Source: Pseudomonas sp. S30 (GTDB lineage: Bacteria > Pseudomonadota > Gammaproteobacteria > Pseudomonadales > Pseudomonadaceae). Taken from it: a stretch of 64,000 nucleotides of DNA. This document shows positions 8,530-16,546 of this stretch, piece by piece (position 1 is the first letter of the stretch; the number at the start of each line of letters is the position of its first letter). The stretch covers positions 434,001 through 498,000 of the forward strand of contig NZ_JACVTO010000001.1 of NCBI RefSeq assembly GCF_016518545.1, read 5' to 3'. Under the pieces are notes generated by a model. That model had not been told where the DNA came from, ran no database searches, and worked only from the letters and a program-made list of their open reading frames with translations. The position numbers and the translations under genes were made by a program.

Positions 8530-9849
8530 CTAAAAGAGTGCCAGCGTGTAGTTCAGGAAGACACGATTCTGCACCTGATTCGGGTCGATATCCGAATGCA
8601 TCAAGCCGTGTCGCCAACCGAAACCAAGACCTTTGAAAGTGCCACTTTGCACCACATAATCGATGCCCATGTCGCGCTCCCACTCGCTGAGCTCTGGGCC
8701 TGTTGCGGTGTTGATTCCTTCACCTTTTACGTACATGACGAATGCCTTCAAGCCCGGCACACCCATCGCGGCAAAGTCGTAGCTGTACTGACCAAACACA
8801 GACCTTTCGCCTGCCCGGTTGAAAGCAGCCATCATGCGGTCGATGTAGATGTATAGCGATGAGGCACCCGCGCCCTTATCTGGCAACGTTCCCTGGCTCT
8901 GTTGCACAAAATTGCTGCCATTGGAAACTTGCTGATAACCCATCATCACCGCATTCCCACCCACCTGATAAGTCAGGGCCGCCGTCCAGAGGTGGTTGTC
9001 GATCTTGCCGTCAGCACTTTCAGTGAATCCACCTACGCGGTAGCCCGACACGCGCCCTTCTGCGCTTTTATTGGCACCATCAGCAGTGGTGCGGAAGTAG
9101 CGGAGATCAGCCTTCAGGCTCTGGCCAGGGGCAAGCTGCCAAGTATTTTGAAGACCAAGGAAATGCTGATCGTAATAATCTTCTAGGTTGGCAAAATAAT
9201 ACTGGGCCAGACCTTTCTCCCCAATTTGATAATCCACACCAGCCAATACCATCGCATCACTTTGACGAGTACCACCTGAGACAGCTAGGCCGGTGCGATC
9301 CGTCGACCCTCGTCCTGTTGCCTTCGTGATGCGGCCTGCTGTGAAGGTCAGTTTCTCAAGCTCGTGGGACGTCAGCAGAGCCCCTTCGAACGTCTGCGGC
9401 AGAGTACGGCTGTCGTTGTAGGTAATCACAGGTAGGTTTGGCAGCAGCGTGCCGTAACGCAGCTCGGTCTTCGACCAGCGAAGTTTTGGAGTAACGCCTA
9501 ATCGCCCCCACTGATCGGCAGCACCATCACCTTTGTTTGGGATCATGCTGCTACCCCGATGCCGGCCATCACCACTGTCCAGCGTTACCCCAAGGAGAGC
9601 CATAGCATCAACGCCAACGCCTAGCGGGCCCTCTGTGAAACCCGATTGGAAATCCAGCACTGCGCCCTGGGCCCATTCCTCGATTCGACTTTGTCCGGCA
9701 GGGCCTGGACGGTCACGGTAGTCATTGCTGAAGTAGAAGTTGCGAAGCTTGAGGTTCGCCTTGCTGTCTGCCAAAAAATCAGCGTAGGCGACACAACTAA
9801 GGGGCAATACCAGGGCGCCAGGAATCAGCGAGCGAAGCAGATTATTCAT
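8530..9849 (-). CDS. OprD-family outer-membrane porin
   Basis: This 439-residue protein has a signal peptide (MNNLLRSLIPGALVLPLSCVAYA), the early OprD landmarks FLADSKANLKLRNFYFSNDYRD and EWAQGAVLDFQSGFTEGPLGVGVDA, and a beta-barrel end with terminal Phe (NYTLALF). OprD porins of pseudomonads admit basic amino acids or small carboxylates through the outer membrane. ATG 9849 is chosen because TGAGG lies six bases before it; the ATG at 9861 would put the ribosome site inside the gene. Pairing with the amino-acid permease next door suggests a shared substrate. An IS66 end lies about 100 bp upstream and may have separated it from part of its promoter region. Confidence 0.9.
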   Translation of the reverse strand: MNNLLRSLIPGALVLPLSCVAYADFLADSKANLKLRNFYFSNDYRDRPGPAGQSRIEEWAQGAVLDFQSGFTEGPLGVGVDAMALLGVTLDSGDGRHRGSSMIPNKGDGAADQWGRLGVTPKLRWSKTELRYGTLLPNLPVITYNDSRTLPQTFEGALLTSHELEKLTFTAGRITKATGRGSTDRTGLAVSGGTRQSDAMVLAGVDYQIGEKGLAQYYFANLEDYYDQHFLGLQNTWQLAPGQSLKADLRYFRTTADGANKSAEGRVSGYRVGGFTESADGKIDNHLWTAALTYQVGGNAVMMGYQQVSNGSNFVQQSQGTLPDKGAGASSLYIYIDRMMAAFNRAGERSVFGQYSYDFAAMGVPGLKAFVMYVKGEGINTATGPELSEWERDMGIDYVVQSGTFKGLGFGWRHGLMHSDIDPNQVQNRVFLNYTLALF

Positions 9850-9987
9850 TGGAAACCTCATTTTTGGGACACGGCTACGCCCACCCTCCTTGCAGAGGGT
9901 GATTGCGTTGAAGACAGGGTTGAAAGAACCGATAGCACCTCAGCGCTATCGTAAGCGGATGGCGAACACACCTTCAGAATCCCCAGA

Positions 9988-10037
9988 TTAAGGGCGATGG
10001 TGTCCACCTAAAAATACGTGGACACCATCGTCCTTAA
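9988..10037. repeat. 20-bp-arm palindrome inside the IS66 left end
   Basis: Arms at 9988-10007 and 10018-10037 are inverted repeats with one mismatch around a 10-bp AT-rich spacer (ctaaaaatac). A diverged version lies at the same place in IS66 copy 2 (31007-31054). It lies just before the tnpA ribosome site, so it may be a transposase binding site, an operator or an outward-transcription barrier. Confidence 0.8.
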
Positions 10038-10050
10038 TTCAAGGAACACC

Positions 10051-10377
10051 ATGCGCCAGCGCACCTCTTATCCCAAACCCTTCAAGGCCCAAGTTGTCCA
10101 GGAATGCCTGAGCCACGATGTATCCATTGCCAGCGTGGCGCTGCGGCACGGCATCAACGCTAATCTGGTTCGCAAGTGGATACCTATCTATCGTGACCGG
10201 CAGGCTTCTGCCTTGCCTGCATTTGTACCGTTGAAGCTTGAGAACGCTGCGGCGACGCCTGCTCGGCAGGATGTAGCCCGCATCGATATTTCCTCAGGGC
10301 AGCAAACAGTCACTGTGAACTGGCCGATCTCCGACCCGGACGGCTGCGCCCGCTTTATCCGTAGCCTCTCCCAATGA
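10051..10377 (+). CDS. tnpA: IS66 accessory protein TnpA (HTH)
   Basis: The 108-residue protein begins MRQRTSYPKPFKAQVVQECL and carries the helix-turn-helix of the IS3/IS66 OrfA type (SVALRHGINANLVRKWIP). ATG 10051 has AAGGA at 10041. The reading frame is intact and overlaps the tnpB start by four bases (ATGA), as is normal for IS66 elements. It is required with TnpB and TnpC for IS66 transposition. Since both partners are broken here, it has no working set within this copy. Confidence 0.88.
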   Translation: MRQRTSYPKPFKAQVVQECLSHDVSIASVALRHGINANLVRKWIPIYRDRQASALPAFVPLKLENAAATPARQDVARIDISSGQQTVTVNWPISDPDGCARFIRSLSQ

Positions 10378-10709
10378 TTCGCATCGACGCCATCTGGCTC
10401 GCCACCGAGCCTATGGACATGCGCGCCGGTACCGAAACTGCCCTTGTCCGTGTGATCGCCGTGTTCGGTGCGGCGAAGCCGCACTGCGCTTATCTGTTCG
10501 CCAACCGCCGCGCTAATCGGATGAAAGTACTCGTGCACGACGGCGTGGGTATCTGGCTGGCCGCGCGCCGCCTGAACTAGGGCAAATTCCATTGGCCTGG
10601 CACGCATCGAGGCCACGAGGTTGAACTCGACGCCGAACAACTTCAAGCGCTGGTGCTTGGTCTGCCTTGGCAACGGGTGGGTACTAACGGCGTAATTACG
10701 TTGCTCTGA
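10374..10709 (+). pseudogene. tnpB: IS66 TnpB, interrupted by an amber codon
   Basis: The frame begins MIRIDAIWLATEPMDMRAGTE and includes MKVLVHDGVG, the IS66 Orf2 signature. TAG at 10578-10580 falls after AARRLN where relatives have a glutamine (CAG). The same frame then continues with GKFHWPG and LDAEQLQALVLGLPWQRVG to a natural stop at 10707-10709, giving the usual ~111-residue length. A single C-to-T change is the simplest explanation, so the lesion is recent. Confidence 0.85.
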
Positions 10710-10759
10710 ACGGGGTCTTTTAACTGTGTCGAGTGGGTTGCTTTGGTAAAATCCACGGC

Positions 10760-12286
10760 ATGACTTCCACGCCCAATCTCGACCAAATGATCCCTGATCA
10801 ACTGCGCGCACTCGCTGCGCAGTTGCTGTCGAAGGTCGACACCATGGGCCGCAAGATCCATCGTGACGAGACGATCATCGAGCAGCTCTCTCACGAGATC
10901 GCCATTCTCAAACGCCACAAGTTTGCCAAGCGCAGTGAGCAGATCAGTCCGGCGCAAGGCAGCTTGCTGGATGACTTACTCAACACTGACCTCGAAGCCA
11001 TCGACGCGGAGTTGAAAGCGCTTCGCCCCGCTCCGGCACCGGACGAGCCACGCTAACAACCCAAGCGTGCAGCGTTGCCACCGCAGTTTCCTCGTACCGT
11101 CATTCATCACGAGCCTGATAACACCGAGTGCTCCTGTGGCTGCCAACTTCAACGCATCGGCGAAGACGTCAGCGAGAAGCTGGATTACACGCCCGGCGTG
11201 TTCACGGTTGAGCAGCATGTACGTGGCAAGTGGGCCTGCCGTCAGTGCGAAACACTGATCCAGGCACCGGTACCGCTACAGGTGATCGACAAGGGCATCC
11301 CCACCGCCGGCTTGTTGGCTCACGTGATGGTGGCCAAGTTCGCCGACCACCTTCCGTTGTACCGGCAGGAAAAAATCTTCGGCCGCGCCGGCCTGGCGAT
11401 CCCGCGCTCGACGCTGGCTCAATGGGTCGGCCAAACCGGCGTACAACTGCAACCGCTGGTAGATGCACTGCGCGAAGCCGTACTGGCCCAGCAAGTCGTC
11501 CATGCCGATGAAACACCGGTGCAGATGCTGGCCCCGGGCGAAAAGAAAACGCACCGAGCGTATGTCTGGGCCTACTGCACGACACCGTTCTCGGCACTGA
11601 AAGCGGTGGTCTACGACTTCAGCCCCAGCCGTGCAGGCGAACATGCGCGCAACTTCCTGGGTACCTGGGACGGCAAGCTGGTGTGCGATGACTTCGCAGG
11701 CTACAAAGCTGGCTTCGAGCAGGGCATCACCGAAATCGGCTGCATGGCCCATGCCCGGCGCAAGTTCTTCGACCTGCATGTGGCGAACAAAAGCCAGTTG
11801 GCAGAGCAAGCGCTGCACTCCATCGGCTGCTTGTACGAAGTCGAAAGGCAGGCCAAGGACATGAGCGATGAAGATCGCTGGCGATTACGTCAGGAAATGG
11901 CGGTGCCCATTGCAGAAAAGTTGCACGAGTGGATGCTGGCTCAGCGCGCGCTAGTGCCCGAAGGATCGGCCACGGCAAAGGCACTAGATTACAAATTGAA
12001 ACGCTGGGTAGCGCTGACGCGCTACCTGGATGATGGTGCCGTGCCCATCGACAACAACGCCGTGGAGAACCAGATCAGGCCGTGGGCGCTCGGTAGGTCT
12101 AACTGGCTCTTCGCAGGCTCGCTGCGCAGCGGTAAACGGGCGGCGGCAATCATGAGCCTGATCCAGTCTGCGCGCATGAACGGGCACGATCCGTATGCGT
12201 ATCTCAAGGATGTGCTGATTCGGTTGCCGACCCAAAGGGCAAGTGAGATCAACCAGCTGTTACCTCACTCCTGGAAGTGTGCATGA
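10760..12286 (+). pseudogene. tnpC: IS66 transposase TnpC, interrupted by an ochre codon
   Basis: The frame starts MTSTPNLDQMIPDQLRALAA and would give a ~508-residue transposase. A TAA at 11054-11056 splits it into a 98-codon N-terminal part (coiled coil and HTH region) and a 403-codon part that stays in the same frame. The second part shows the zinc-finger cysteines (CSCGCQ, CRQCET) and the DDE domain (VHADETPVQ, VCDDFAGYK, then VPIDNNAVENQIRPWALGR). The second ORF alone lacks the N-terminus. The nonsense change together with the one in tnpB makes this copy non-autonomous unless stops are read through. Confidence 0.87.
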
Positions 12287-12420
12287 GGCAACTACGTCAT
12301 TCTAGTTGTCAGGTGGGATAGGGATGGCAGAGGTGTAAGGGTTAAACCAGATTCGGTCGCTCAGAGCATGTCCTGTATGCTGAGCACCGACGCGGCTGCA
12401 ACAGGCATCGAGATCAAAGC

Positions 12421-12816
12421 ATGAGCATGCAATACGGCAGTTCGCTACCTGGCATAGTGATGGTGGTCGAGGACGACGAATTACTGAGAAGCTTGATGGT
12501 GGAGGCAGTCGCAACTCTGGGCTATGAAACCGCAGAGTTTTCCACCGCTGACGATGCGCTCATCTACGCGTTGCGCCCATCAACCTGCATTTCATTGGTT
12601 TTGACTGACTTGACCGTACCCGGCCAGCTTGACGGTATCGATCTTGCCCGGCTCCTTCGGCAACGTATTCCCGGGCTACCGGTGATCATCACCTCCGGTT
12701 TCATCGGTGCGAATCGCGAACTGGACGATTGGATTGAGTTTCTGCCCAAGCCGTGGTCGATGTGGACCCTCACACAAATGGTAGACCGACTCGTATCCCC
12801 GCAAACCGAGGGCTAG
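12421..12816 (+). CDS. Single-domain response regulator (REC only)
   Basis: The 131-residue protein is only a receiver domain. Acidic residues VVEDDE (17-19), the phosphoacceptor Asp63 (LVLTDLTVPG), Thr91 (TSGF) and Lys110 (LPKPW) are all present. There is no output domain, so it probably passes phosphate or acts by protein contact. It is 0.5 kb upstream of a hybrid histidine kinase whose own receiver is similar, and another single-domain receiver lies 0.6 kb beyond that kinase. ATG 12421 lacks a strong Shine-Dalgarno. The gene begins just after the truncated IS66, so its promoter region may be partly replaced. Confidence 0.85.
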   Translation: MSMQYGSSLPGIVMVVEDDELLRSLMVEAVATLGYETAEFSTADDALIYALRPSTCISLVLTDLTVPGQLDGIDLARLLRQRIPGLPVIITSGFIGANRELDDWIEFLPKPWSMWTLTQMVDRLVSPQTEG

Positions 12817-12829
12817 CTCGCCCATTGAG

Positions 12830-13255
12830 TCATGGGATATCTCGCGCGGACGGGTCGTACACGTAAGGAGGGCCGTCAGGGTGCGCCTCCACCCCAAACT
12901 TGATCAGCGGTTGAGCGTCGAATACTGGCTCCCCACACTGAGTTGCCCCGCACCGGATAGCAAAATCGTTGTTACCGGGCGGCACAAACAACGTCAGCGT
13001 TGACGAATCGACATTGAGACCGACTGGGAACAAGTCGTTTTCACCAATTGGGGCATATTGTTTACGAAGATTGCGAAGGCTACTCAACGCCCCCAGCGCG
13101 GCAATGCCTGAGCCTAACGGCTTCTGAAACCACATTTCTCCATACACCAGGGTAACCGAACACTGTACGAGCTTATCAAAGCCCAATTTGTGAGTTGCCG
13201 TTCCCGACGGATGGAGACGCTCTGATCCCTCCACGAATGGGGCCGGTGTCTGCAC
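12830..13255 (-). CDS. Hypothetical protein between receiver and kinase genes
   Basis: This 141-codon ORF (GTG start) runs opposite to the flanking signalling genes and occupies an otherwise empty 465-bp gap. I recognise no domain. The composition looks protein-like, with cysteines in CGATQCGEPVFDAQP and proline/tyrosine-rich YVYDPSARD near the end. There is no clear ribosome site and no signal peptide. It could be a real small soluble protein or a chance ORF. Confidence 0.4.
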   Translation of the reverse strand: MQTPAPFVEGSERLHPSGTATHKLGFDKLVQCSVTLVYGEMWFQKPLGSGIAALGALSSLRNLRKQYAPIGENDLFPVGLNVDSSTLTLFVPPGNNDFAIRCGATQCGEPVFDAQPLIKFGVEAHPDGPPYVYDPSARDIP

Positions 13256-13281
13256 AGCTTGGTCGAAGCTGAGCTATTGCA

Positions 13282-15492
13282 ATGCTCAGCGTCATGCCAA
13301 GATGTGAGATAGAGTACATCGCCTTGGGAAATCGCCATGTTCCCACACCTAAGTCAACAGGGCTGATCCAGCCCCAGGACACCTTCTTGCCTCACTCTTC
13401 AGATGTCGACCAGATACGTGCACTCCAAGCCGAGGTTACCAGCCTCAAGGCTGAACTGGGCAAGACGCAGGATTATCACCGACTGATTCTCGATAGCGCA
13501 GTGGACTACGCCATCATAGCCGCCGATTTGACAGGTCGGATCACGGAATGGAATGAGGGGGCGGTGCAGATTTTGGGGTGGTCACGCGAGCAGGCTCTGG
13601 GTCAGCCGCTCCAGATGATCTTCACCGACGAAGACCGAGACAACGCGGTCGTAGAAAAAGAGATCGGGCTCGCCCTCAATCGAGGCCGGGCGGCTGACGA
13701 CCGGTGGCATCTAAAACAGGACGGCAGCAAGTTTTTTGCCAATGGCCTGATGATGCCCATATTGGAAAACGGGCAGTTTGTGGGCGTGATGAAAGTGGTG
13801 AGAGATTTGACCTACCGGGTTGAACTCGAAAACCGCCACCAGACCGCCCTTTCGGCAGCTGAAAAAAGCTTTGCGCAACTCGCCGATGCCATTCCTCAGT
13901 TGGTGTGGACTGCCTCTCCCACAGGTGATGAGCTGTGGTTCAACTCACGCTGGCAGGTTCTTGTGGGCCTATCAGCGCAAGCGCTAGGCCAGCGTGGCTG
14001 GATGCAGATGATTCGTGAGGATCAGCGTGAGGATGTACGAAGTCGGCTTGAGCAGGCGCTTATCCAGAAAAAGCCCTTCGAAGAAACCTTTGCGATGAAA
14101 GATCGCGAAGGTACTTACCGATGGTTCCTGTGCCGCGCGCTACCCATCCATGATGAGTCTGGCACGCTTTTGAGATGGTTTGGCACCTGTACGGACATTG
14201 ATGCCTTTCAGGTTGAGTTCGAGAACCAGCAGGAAACCAACAGAGGCCTTGAGCAGGCTAGCGCCCATCATGCTGATGAGATGGCCGCATCTACGGAAGA
14301 GCTGCGACAGCAAGTAGTTGGTCGCAAAGCGGCAGAAGGCCAGGTGCAGCAATTGCAGAAGATGGAAGCAGTCGGCCAACTGACGGGGGGTATCGCCCAC
14401 GACTTCAATAACATGCTGACGCTGGTAATTGCCTCATTGGACTTGCTCAAACTGCGTAAAGCACAGACACCCAGCCAAATCGAGCGTTACTGCGAGATAG
14501 CACTGGATGGCGCACACCGCGCAGCTGCATTGACTCACCGACTGCTGGCGTTCTCTCGCCAACTGCCACTCTCGCCCCAGCCCATCAATTTGAACAAGCT
14601 CACTGCAGGTCTGGCCGACATGCTGTCCCGTACACTGGGTGATCGGGTGCAGTTCGAGAACGTCCAATACGCCGGCTTGTGGTTCACTCACGCTGATCCA
14701 TCCCAAGTGGAGAACATCATTCTGAATCTGGCAGTCAACGCCCGAGACGCGATGAATGAGGGCGGACACCTGACCATCGAGACTGCCAATACCTATCTGG
14801 ACGAGCAGTACGCAGAAGCTCACGACGTTAAGCCCGGCCAGCACGTGCTGCTGGCGGTGACCGATACAGGCAGTGGGATCGCGCCGGAGTTCATCGACAA
14901 GATATTCAATCCTTATTTTACGACCAAGGACGTAGGAAAAGGCACCGGCCTCGGACTTTCCCAGGTCTACGGATTCGTGAAGCAATCGGGCGGCCACATC
15001 AATGTGTACTCAGAGATGGGAGCAGGCACTACCGTCAAGATCTACTTGCCTCGTTACTTTGGGGAAACTGACGATCTGCCTGAAACAGGAACGGTTCCTG
15101 CGCAACCGGAAGAATTACTGGCACTGCCAAATGAGACGATTCTGGTGGTTGAAGATGACTCTTCGGTCAGGCAGTTGTCTATGGAGGCCCTGAGCACTTT
15201 CGGTTACACCGTCTTGGAAGCTGAAAATGGCGAGGTAGCCCTGAAAGTATTGGCGGCGAACCCTGACATCAGCCTGCTGTTCACCGACGTCATGATGCCG
15301 GGCATGACTGGAAGGGTACTCTCGGATACAGCCTACAAGCTGTACCCCACCCTGAAGGTGCTTTACACCACCGGGTACACCCGCAATGCCATCGTGCACA
15401 ACGGTGTGTTGGATCACGGGGTGCATTTCTTGCCAAAGCCATTCAGTGTGAGGGAGCTTGGCAAAAGGGTGCGCGCGACTTTGGATAGCTAG
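13282..15492 (+). CDS. PAS-PAS hybrid sensor histidine kinase with C-terminal receiver
   Basis: The 736-residue protein reads: short coiled coil (~40-62), PAS domain 1 (~65-178, DYAIIAADLTGRITEWNEGA), PAS domain 2 (~190-310), linker coiled coil (~315-360), dimerisation/phosphotransfer domain with His373 (GGIAHDFNN), ATPase domain (N486 in NLAVNARDAM, D528 in TDTGSGI, GKGTGLGLS at 552-560) and receiver (Asp669 in LLFTDVMMPG, Lys719). No membrane segments are seen, so it is a cytoplasmic sensor; PAS 1 could bind a ligand or cofactor but no heme-ligand signature is obvious. The IAHDFNN H-box is typical of hybrid kinases of the FixL/HPK4 class. ATG 13282 or 13294 may be the start. Confidence 0.88.
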   Translation: MLSVMPRCEIEYIALGNRHVPTPKSTGLIQPQDTFLPHSSDVDQIRALQAEVTSLKAELGKTQDYHRLILDSAVDYAIIAADLTGRITEWNEGAVQILGWSREQALGQPLQMIFTDEDRDNAVVEKEIGLALNRGRAADDRWHLKQDGSKFFANGLMMPILENGQFVGVMKVVRDLTYRVELENRHQTALSAAEKSFAQLADAIPQLVWTASPTGDELWFNSRWQVLVGLSAQALGQRGWMQMIREDQREDVRSRLEQALIQKKPFEETFAMKDREGTYRWFLCRALPIHDESGTLLRWFGTCTDIDAFQVEFENQQETNRGLEQASAHHADEMAASTEELRQQVVGRKAAEGQVQQLQKMEAVGQLTGGIAHDFNNMLTLVIASLDLLKLRKAQTPSQIERYCEIALDGAHRAAALTHRLLAFSRQLPLSPQPINLNKLTAGLADMLSRTLGDRVQFENVQYAGLWFTHADPSQVENIILNLAVNARDAMNEGGHLTIETANTYLDEQYAEAHDVKPGQHVLLAVTDTGSGIAPEFIDKIFNPYFTTKDVGKGTGLGLSQVYGFVKQSGGHINVYSEMGAGTTVKIYLPRYFGETDDLPETGTVPAQPEELLALPNETILVVEDDSSVRQLSMEALSTFGYTVLEAENGEVALKVLAANPDISLLFTDVMMPGMTGRVLSDTAYKLYPTLKVLYTTGYTRNAIVHNGVLDHGVHFLPKPFSVRELGKRVRATLDS

Positions 15493-15523
15493 GCCCCTCC
15501 CTGGATGGCGGGGATGGGCCTAG
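15489..15523 (+). terminator. Possible terminator hairpin after the hybrid kinase
   Basis: CTAGGCCC (15489-15496) is perfectly complementary to GGGCCTAG (15516-15523), starting inside the kinase stop codon. There is no following T-run, so termination is only a suggestion. Confidence 0.4.
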
Positions 15524-15682
15524 AGCACTCCATCCCCTTTCAGTTCAGGATGGCCGGATTGCCTTGGGGTAATGGACGGTAAAATTCGCGATGGTAGAGC
15601 CTAAATCAAGGGTCGCTGAAAACGCGGAGCGTATCGGCTCAATTCAAGGTCACACGTTCATTCGAGGATGAGGAGCAACCCC

Positions 15683-15865
15683 GTGGCAGTCACGCTGAAA
15701 AAATTGGACGCTTCTGAATGTCCTAATGACGTGGACATGAACGGTGCCGACCATGTCTGGCAGGTTATCAGCTTCGACGGCTCTGCCAGCTACTACGCCA
15801 GTGAGGAGGAAGCAGCGGCGGCTGTCGCTCAATTGCATACAGAGGATCAAGAAACCAATTCCTGA
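15683..15865 (+). CDS. Small acidic hypothetical protein
   Basis: A 60-residue protein is predicted from GTG 15683, with AGGAG at 15671-15675 at good spacing; an in-frame ATG at 15668 overlaps that site. The sequence contains DHVWQVISFDGSASYYASEEEAAAAVAQ, resembling small pseudomonad proteins with a single beta-hairpin and helix, but I cannot name a family. It lies between the hybrid kinase and the second single-domain receiver, on the same strand. Confidence 0.55.
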   Translation: MAVTLKKLDASECPNDVDMNGADHVWQVISFDGSASYYASEEEAAAAVAQLHTEDQETNS

Positions 15866-16060
15866 GCGCGGATCACAGAATCAACGCCTCAAAGCATCTC
15901 TATTCGTCGCAAGCCCCGAAGGGCGGGTTGTCCAAATATTGTACAGCTTCGTCGAATGGATGATTTTTCTGTACATCTTCAGCCGCCTGTCATCTGCGAC
16001 CAACTGCAGTAACACTGGGAGATCAACCGAAAACAGATGTTCTGCGATGGGGTGACGAAA

Positions 16061-16423
16061 ATGCCTGAGATACGCGTGCTGCTGGTTGAAGATGAGCCCA
16101 TCCTTAGAGAATTGATGATTTTCGCCCTCGATGAAATCGGTGCGAACGTAACGGCGGTGGACTCAGCTCAGGGCGCAGCCGAAATACTGGCCAACCAGGC
16201 TTGGAGCTTATTGATCACCGACGTCCAAACACCAGGGCCCATTGATGGGTGGGATCTGGCGTGGAAAGCATTTAATACATGGCCTGAGCTACCGATCGTG
16301 GTGACCAGCGGTTATACGAGCAGGACTCAAGACTTGTTGCCACCTGCCGCAGTGTTCATCTCCAAACCCTGGGGTCTAGATCAGTTTCTCAACGTGGTCG
16401 GAGAACGGATTAGCCACTCTTGA
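16061..16423 (+). CDS. Second single-domain response regulator (REC only)
   Basis: The 120-residue protein is a bare receiver: LLVEDE (acidic pocket), Asp54 in LLITDVQTPGP, Thr/Ser in VVTSGYTS and Lys102 in ISKPWGL. It is related to the receiver at 12421 (both have TDLTVPG/TDVQTPGP followed by IDG and a KPW motif). ATG 16061 is preceded by GGGGTGACGAAA; an upstream in-frame ATG (16037) is less likely. Together with the hybrid kinase it forms a likely phosphorelay without a DNA-binding output in the cluster. Confidence 0.83.
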   Translation: MPEIRVLLVEDEPILRELMIFALDEIGANVTAVDSAQGAAEILANQAWSLLITDVQTPGPIDGWDLAWKAFNTWPELPIVVTSGYTSRTQDLLPPAAVFISKPWGLDQFLNVVGERISHS

Positions 16424-16546
16424 TAGATATGCGTGAGGTGCAAGGTGGGTTTGCCACACGCTTACGCGCTATCAGCAGCTCAAAGACAGAGTCGATTGGT
16501 TCGGCTACACGTTCAGTTTTGAATCATGTAGCCAGAGTGGCTGGCA

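Larger units (their letters stand above)
9951..12286 (+). mobile_element. IS66-family insertion sequence, copy 1 (inactivated, right end not found)
   Basis: The left terminal repeat begins GTAAGCGGATGGCGAACAC at 9951 and matches the two ends of copy 2 (consensus GTAAGCGnnnnGCGAACnCA). Inside are tnpA, tnpB and tnpC in the usual order. tnpB and tnpC each carry one premature stop. After the tnpC stop the sequence no longer resembles the tail of copy 2 and no inverted terminal repeat is visible, so the right end is lost and the end coordinate is just the tnpC stop. The bases left of the element (GCGCTATC) therefore cannot be tested for target duplication. Confidence 0.85.
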
